Source: Aspergillus flavus
Taxonomy: Eukaryota > Ascomycota > Eurotiomycetes > Eurotiales > Aspergillaceae
Length of the DNA stretch: 64,000 nucleotides
Direction: 5' to 3'
Assembly: GCF_009017415.1 (NCBI RefSeq)
Contig: NC_092408.1
Span: forward strand, 2,108,001-2,172,000
This document shows positions 58,139 to 64,000 of this stretch, in pieces. How positions within the stretch are numbered: the first letter of the stretch is position 1; the number at the start of each line of letters is the position of its first letter. Made by a program: the position numbers and the translations under genes. The notes beneath the pieces were generated by a model. That model did not search any database, was not told where the DNA came from, and worked only from the letters and a program-made list of their open reading frames with translations.

Positions 58139-59748
58139 ATGGCCTTCGGAAAGATTTACGGTCAGCCTGTATGTGATTTTATTTTTTCTCCTCGGCTTCC
58201 TTCAATCATCATCCAAAGTGATGATTACTTTCTGACGACCTGATCATCGGGGGGTTACCGTGGGGAAACGTCCGGCTAATAGGTGACTCTACACAGAACA
58301 ACGGTCGCACCATCGCTGCCCTCGTCGCGGCTAAGGCCAACGACGTTGAGCTCGAGCTGGTCCAGACTGAGGCTAACGCCAACGCCGAGTTCAACAAGTC
58401 TGCTGAGTACACCAGGATCAGCCCTCTCGGCAAGGTCCCTGCTTTCGAGGGTGCCAATGGTTACACTCTCTCCGAGGCTATTGCCATTGCTGTCTACGGT
58501 ACGTGTTTTTTTTTTTTTTATGAGGAATTTCCGTCTATTACTATAATCCTGTTTTACCGCCGCTTTACATGATGAGCGATATTACTCCAAATAAACTAGT
58601 TATCCCTGGCAGAACAACAGTGTTGATGAACCAAACTCTGAAACTTTTTTCGATTACCCCGCATGTGTTGGGCAATCTCTTCGTGGCGCCTTTCTCTTTT
58701 AAAAGACATTGTCTTATCTTTCCTGAACATGGCTAATTATGGCTCAGTGACCTCCCAGAATGAGAAGACCACCCTCTTGGGTAAGACCAAGCAGGACTAC
58801 GCTTCCATCCTCCGCTGGTTGTCCTTTGTCAACGCTGAGGTTCTCCCCCATTTCGGCGCTTGGTACCGTCCCCTCTTGGGCTTGGATGGCTACAACAAGA
58901 AGAACGTTGAGGAAGCTTCCAAGGTTGCCCTGAAGAACATCTCCGTTTTGGAGAAGCACCTCACTGCCAACACCTTCCTCGTTGGCGAGCGTATCACCTT
59001 GGCTGATATTTTCGCCGCTTCTCTCCTCACCCGTGCCTTCGCTACCGTGTTGGACAAGAAGTTCCGCTCTGAGAACCCTGCTGTCTCTCGTTGGTTCCAG
59101 ACCATTGTCAACCAGCCTTACTTCAAGGCTGTTGTTGAGAACCCAGTTCTTGTTGACGAGATCATCAAGTACACCCCTCCTAAGAAGGAGGAGAAGCCCA
59201 AGAAGGAGGCTGCTCCTGCCGCTGCTGCCGAGCCCAAGCCTGAGGGTGAGCAGAAGAAGCCCAAGCACCCCCTTGAGGCTCTTGGCAAGCCTGATTTCAT
59301 CCTTGATGACCTTAAGCGTACCTACTCCAACGAGGACACCCGTCCCGTTGCTCTCCCTTGGTTCTGGCAGAACTACAAGGCCGAGGAGTACTCCCTGTGG
59401 AAGGTTGACTACAAGTACAATGACGAGCTCAAGCTCACCTTCATGGCCAACAACCTGATCGGTGGTTTCCATGCTCGTCTTGAGGCTTCCCGCAAGTACC
59501 TGTTCGGTGCTCAGTCTGTCTACGGTACCAACTACAACTGTGTCATCCGCGGTGTCTTCCTGGTCCGTGGTCAGGAGTTCAAGCCTGCCTTCGATGTCGC
59601 CCCCGACTGGGAGAGCTATGACTTCGTGAAGCTTGACCCCTCTAAGGAGGAGGACCGCAAGTACGTCGATGACATGTGGGCTTGGGATGTCCCTGTCACT
59701 GTCGACGGCAAGGAGTACCCCTGGGCTGACGGCCACGTCTTCAAATAA
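58139..59748 (+). CDS. Translation elongation factor eEF1B gamma subunit
   Basis: There are three exons: 58139-58168, 58297-58498 and 58748-59748, giving 410 aa. Exon 1 encodes ten residues (MAFGKIYGQP). The GST-N fold is about 3-80 and GST-C about 90-200 (LLGKTKQDYASILRWLSFVN, VGERITLADIFAASLLTRAF). A Lys/Glu/Ala/Pro linker follows (about 215-250), then the EF1G domain (HPLEALGKPDFILDDLKRTY, PWFWQNYKAEEYSLWK, GTNYNCVIRGVFLVRGQEF, YPWADGHVFK). The family is the structural subunit of the eEF1A exchange factor. Codon use is extremely biased toward C-ending codons, and the promoter CT tract agrees with high expression. A 330-codon antisense open frame over exon 3 is a by-product of that bias. 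It corresponds to yeast CAM1/TEF4. Confidence 0.97.
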
Positions 59749-60655
59749 GCTAGTGCATTAGGTCCCGTGGCAAATTTATGATGTTACGTCCTAATTTCTT
59801 ATCGTTTGGTGGCCTTTCTCATTTTCGGCCTGAAAAGCTTCACTTCACTTTATACCCTAGGGCTGGAGAGTGCTACGCTTAGCACGGCTTGTGGTTCAGG
59901 TTTTCTGCACCGTGCCGCGCGTACAGTTTTCCGCCCGATACAAATCCCGTCTAATGTCCACACTGTCCATGACGGTTTACGCTTTCTGAAAAAAACACTA
60001 TTTGATCATGTCATGCTTACGAATTGAGATGTCGGATGATGCAGTAGCTACCTAGTTTAGCACTGAATAGCACTTTGTGCTCACGCAACCACTTCTGATA
60101 TATTTGGGTAATACTGGTAAATCTGTAAGCCCCAGTAAAACGTATAAATTGTAGTTTGTTGGCCCGTGTTTGAACATGTCGATGTTCCAGGAAAAACTGC
60201 AGTGCTATAATTTATGTTCTATTTTCTGGTTGATGTGCTCCAGTTGGCTGGTACTCCGGTTGTTTGCCTTAATCTTAAGACAGACAACTTATACTAGGGT
60301 CTCGGAGCGCTTACACTGTGTATGCAGTAGACAAAGGATGCAATAAATTTAGTTACGATATTTGGTTTATAGCCATCTATCGATGTCACTACACGGGCCG
60401 TGCAACTAAGACTTGAATCGAATGGCAAGTAGTTTCCAGACAAAGAAACCCTTCGGTGAGATTTTAACCCGAGGGATTAACTCTATACTTGCTATCGGTA
60501 TATGACCGAAATGATGTCCATTGCAATCATATTATACCATTCATGGGTATCAAATTGCGCAAACAAAAGTGTATCTATCTATTTATGTACCAAACATGTA
60601 TGATTTAGAAGATGATATCCCTAAAAGACGCATATAATTACACATCTGTCAAGAC
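59749..60655. other. Convergent intergenic region eEF1B gamma / FCP1-like
   Basis: 907 bases, AT-rich, with no gene. It would hold the two 3' UTRs. Confidence 0.5.
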
Positions 60656-62764
60656 TCAGTCAGTTCTAACGTTCAAAGAATCCTCTAATCGATCTAGAAG
60701 GAAGTTCTCGGATTCGGCAGATGAAGTGGCGGGTGATGGTGAACGTTCAAGGATCGGTTGCACCATGGCCTTTGTAGATCCAGCAGAGATACCAGTAGTC
60801 GTTGCCGCTGGGATAGTGGGGGTAGCTGTAGCTTTGTCTGCTTGACCTGTTGATGAGACCTTTTGTGGTATCTTGCGAGTTTTCGTTTCCGTTTTTGTCT
60901 CTAGCTTTTGCTCTTGTTTGCGGGCCTTGCGTTGCTCCTTTCGCCTTTTCCGCCTTTCTTTGCGGGCTTGCGCCACGGCTGTCGGCTCGGTTGGAGTATC
61001 TTGTTGGGAAGGTGGAGAGTGGGCGTCACCGGTGGTGCTGTTGTTGTGATTCTGGTCGACCTCCTTGGTATTAACGCCGAGGTCAAGCTCAAGAATGCCG
61101 TGATTTTCGGGTAACTCGAAATTCCACCGATAGAGGACTTTGCTGACATCGTCATGTTTTGCTAGTTCGTCCAGGAGTTGCATGACCTTTGGAAATATTG
61201 CGGACTCATCGAGACCGTGCTGGTTGGTAAACTCTGGGATCTCGAGTATGTTGTATGGTTCACTGAGAGCCTTGAGTTTACTGTCATCAATCAGGATGGT
61301 GTTGGACTGATCCCATCGGGTTTTCAACTGCGTGCCAGTCTGCGTGGCTTTACGGCGTTTATTCTGAGAAGGTGATGGATATGACGCTTGAACCGCCTTA
61401 TTGCTCCATACCGTCTCTAATGTTTTGTAGACTTGAATTTTAGCCCGGTATTGTGATGACGTGAGACCAAACTTGTCACGACCCCATTCTGCCACGAGAG
61501 CCTTTCTTTTATTGCCTGGGAAGAGCCTGTCGCAAACCGCTTTCACCGTGTTCGGCTGGGAACTGGACCAGATCATGACCTTGTATTTTCTCACCAAATT
61601 ATCTAAAAATTCGTCCAATCCTGCCCTTCTGGCAAACACAGGAGGAAACCGCCGGTGCTTGCGGTAGATCAGCGTGCCATTTAAGTCCAAGATGACCAAC
61701 AGCGGCTGTGGAGGAGTGACCAACTTGGGCGGTAAAGACGACTGCTCAATGTATGATTTGACAGGGGATGGAGGTTTAGGTGGCGGCGAAGCTACATCCT
61801 TTGTTGCCGATGCTCCGACAGGTAGCTGACCAAGCACATCTGAGATGTTGCCGCCAGCAGAACCAGCTGCTGCAAAAGCCATTGGATCAAAGGGCAAGGG
61901 CGGAAAGCCACTTAAGAGGGGTCCTGCCATCGCCGGATTTTGTAGACCAAAGTTCATCATGAAAGGAGGTGGAGGCATGAGGGAGAAGTAATTCAGAGGA
62001 TTACTTATGTCATTGGGCAAAGCAGTGTTAAACGGTGCGAACGCAGGTTGATCGGAAGGCTGCGATTGTGACTGCTGATTCGGGGTATTTGGAGAAAAGA
62101 ACGGAAATTGAAGTGTCTGTTCATTGAAGGCAGCCATCCCACTAGGACCTCCAGGAAATATGGGCATATTAAAATTTGGGTGACTGCTAAAACCGTCGTG
62201 GCTCGCTCCCGTGTGGCTATTGCTCTGTGAATGATACGACTGCGAGGTTGATGGTGCTGGACGAACAGGAAACGGCCCTTCCGGACGAGATTGAGGTGCC
62301 TGGGTGTCTGCGTTCATACTTCTGTCTGCCGAAACCTGATTGCGCAGCCTACGACTCCTCCGCGGGTTGCCAGGCGTAACTCTCTCAGGGGCCTGGGGCG
62401 CTGCTCTTCCCGGGTCATTGCGAGTCACCGTCTTAGCATTCCAGCGACCTCGATATGGTCTCCAAGATGCCCTAAGATTGTTATTCGTTGCATCTCCCTG
62501 GGTGTCACCGTAGCCCGATCCATTCTCTGCAACAGTAGACCAATTGTCTCCAGCTGTCCGTTGCTCCATTCCAAGATCCGGGGGTCTTTCGATGTTGACT
62601 AAAGCCGGCGGTTGTTTCTTCCGAGGGCACAAACGTGAAAGCAATGCTGATGTAGAAAATGGTGCCGCAACAGCCTTCGGGATAATCTATAGATGTCAGT
62701 TATTTATCGGACAAGACAAGAGATACGCCGATGCACCTTATGAGAAGCCCCACTTTGAAACATG
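60656..62764 (-). CDS. FCP1-homology (NIF/HAD) domain protein, 685 aa, altered catalytic motif
   Basis: Exon 1 is 62738-62764 (27 nt, MFQSGASHK) and exon 2 is 60656-62686, with a 51-nt intron (GTGCAT donor, CTATAG acceptor). The first ATG (62772) is out of phase with the join, so the second is used. The N-terminus (KAVAAPFSTSALLSRLCPRK) could be a mitochondrial presequence. A long Pro/Ser/Asn/Gln-rich region runs to about 335. The FCP1/NIF domain (about 337-520) includes VILDLNGTLIYRK (DLNGT 343-347), FLDNLVRKYKVMIWSSSQPN and ILIDDSKLK. A Lys/Arg-rich tail (KERRKRRKEQRKARKQEQK) suggests RNA or nucleolar binding. The family motif DxDx(T/V) reads D-L-N-G-T here: the second Asp, the general acid, is Asn. 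I infer weak or no phosphatase activity. Confidence 0.88.
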
Positions 62765-63134
62765 CGATCATGTACTGTGATTAAAGGAGGGGATAGAGCT
62801 GGGGTGAAAATATGAGGAAATGTGGCCGTACATGAGCGGTATCCCATGGGCACACGAACGAGGTGATACAACCAACAGTAAGGTCTAAGAGAGCAAACGA
62901 GAATGCGATGAAACTGATGGCGAAATGGAAAATCGCGACCAAACGGTCTAGATCCACCAACGAGAGCGAAGCTACTTCTCTCACCGCCTTAAACAACCAG
63001 CAGTATCGCTTCGATTTTTTGCTCCGCCTTCACCGCCATTGATTGGCTTCTTTGATACATTGTTTTATTTTGTCCTTCGCTCTTTCTTTTTTCCCTTTGG
63101 TCAGTTATAATACTCGAATACAACTGCAAGCGAA
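62765..63134. promoter_or_regulatory. Divergent promoter FCP1-like / RRP36
   Basis: 370 bases, with no recognised operator. A T-rich stretch (63060-63100) lies just before the RRP36 start. Confidence 0.4.
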
Positions 63135-64000
63135 ATGGCGATCTCAGATCTCCTCAACCGTCGCGTGCGAGCTTTGCCGGAGGAAGACGAAGAAATCTAT
63201 TCAGAAGAATCAGCATTTGAAGAAAAAAGCGATGACAGACGCTCAGGTGAATCCGATTCAGATTCAGACGATCTTGATGACGAAGCATTGGAGGAGACCG
63301 ATGACAACGTTCGTTTCAAATCTCCTACTTTCTGGCCTTCATAACGATATTCTGACTTCCGCAATAGTCTGAACACGACGGGCCCGTTGGCTTAGAAGAC
63401 GACGAAGATAGTGAAGATGGTGAAGACAATGATAATGGAGAGGACGATGTCCAAGCTTCCCTTAGTAGCATATCCTTTGGAGCCCTCGCTAAAGCGCAAG
63501 CGTCACTCGGTCCGAAAGGCAAGCGCAATGCAAAAACCGCCAAACCTACAGAGGAGTCCCCGCAGACTACATCACCGCTAGACGACATCAGAGCGCGAAT
63601 CCGCGAGGCACGGGAGCAAAAACGTCAAGAATCCGGAAAATCCAAGGACTCGGCAAAACCTGCAAGGACTTCAAAACATGCCCCCATGGTTCAGTCATCT
63701 AAACGCGCCGTTTCACGCAAGCGCACTGTTGTCGAACCTCCATCGGTACCCAAATCGCGAGACCCACGATTTGATCCGACGGTGCTCAGTCATGGTGGTC
63801 GCCATAATGCTGAATCGGCCAGGAAGGCATACTCGTTCCTAGACGACTATCGTTCTTCAGAGCTGAAAGAGCTAAAGGCCAAGTTCGCCAAAACAAAGAA
63901 CGCCGAGGAGAAGGAAGCTTTGAAGCGTGAGATTCGGTCCACGTCGGATCGTCTCCGTGCAATGGAGAATAGGAGGCGGGAAGAGGAGGTACTGGCAGAG
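63135..64000 (+). CDS. RRP36: rRNA biogenesis protein Rrp36, 5' part (cut by window end)
   Basis: Exon 1 is 63135-63308. Exon 2 begins at 63368 and is open to the window end. The 59-nt intron has an unusual GTTCGT donor and an ATAG acceptor. The N-terminus begins MAISDLLNRRVRAL, followed by a strongly acidic, Asp/Glu/Ser-rich region (about 17-90), a Lys/Arg-rich middle, and the Rrp36 core. The core includes KSRDPRFDPTVLSHG, the typical R-x-P-RF-x2-L-like segment, FLDDYRSSELKELKAK and KREIRSTSDRLRAMENRRRE. Family role: nucleolar 90S pre-ribosome component for 18S rRNA processing. The missing C-terminus should add the conserved basic coiled coil. It shares its promoter with the FCP1-like gene. 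Confidence 0.93.

Noticed and set aside
58744..59736. 330-codon open frame antisense to eEF1B gamma exon 3
   Set aside because: It mirrors the highly biased codon use of eEF1B gamma, which avoids codons that would be stops on the other strand. The translated product is Leu/Val/Gly-rich without domains.

Overview
The window is nuclear DNA of a filamentous ascomycete, most likely of the order Eurotiales (Aspergillus/Penicillium type). The evidence is protein-coding genes with short GT-AG introns (mostly 50-160 nt), many exons of only 27-60 nt, a dispersed single 5S rRNA gene, pyrimidine-rich promoters, and protein sequences of fungal type (WOPR regulator, ERMES subunit Mmm1, Arg-rich calcineurin B, Epl1). 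I resolved 23 protein-coding genes and one 5S rRNA gene. Exon boundaries were worked out by hand from splice consensus plus reading-frame continuity, so they are predictions.

Layout. Bases 1-9463 hold no recognisable gene; they are T/C-rich DNA upstream of a WOPR-family master regulator (osaA/RYP1/WOR1 type, 9464-10900), with hairpins and one short upstream ORF. Bases 12987-24295 carry an uncharacterised 507-aa protein, cardiolipin synthase with a complete 5S rRNA gene inside its last intron, mitochondrial MTO1, acireductone dioxygenase, Mmm1 and a fungal SARAF homologue. Bases 24659-33345 carry Bdp1 (TFIIIB), Bre1 (H2B ubiquitin ligase), UreF and Coq8. Bases 34224-47184 carry a GT71 mannosyltransferase, a small membrane protein, the AMPK/Snf1 beta subunit, Kae1, an Rkm4-type SET methyltransferase, Epl1 (NuA4) and calcineurin B. 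Bases 49625-64000 carry a Q/P-rich protein with a 5.7-kb gene-free upstream region, mitochondrial uS9, eEF1B gamma, an FCP1-like protein and Rrp36, which is cut by the window end.

Themes. This is mostly conserved housekeeping DNA, not a mobile or secondary-metabolite region. Five genes act in mitochondria or at their contacts (CRD1, MTO1, MMM1, COQ8, uS9m). Several serve translation (MTO1, KAE1, RKM4, uS9m, eEF1B gamma, RRP36, 5S) or chromatin and transcription (OsaA, BDP1, BRE1, EPL1). Three relate to calcium or nutrient signalling (SARAF, CnaB, AMPK beta). Adjacent genes almost perfectly alternate in strand (20 of 22 junctions), so most genes share a divergent promoter on one side and a convergent 3' region on the other.

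The points most worth following up are the 5S gene nested in the CRD1 intron, the 13-bp-stem hairpin in the WOPR upstream region, the over-represented noncoding 9-mer TACGGAGTA, the strand alternation, and the Asp-to-Asn change in the FCP1-like catalytic motif.
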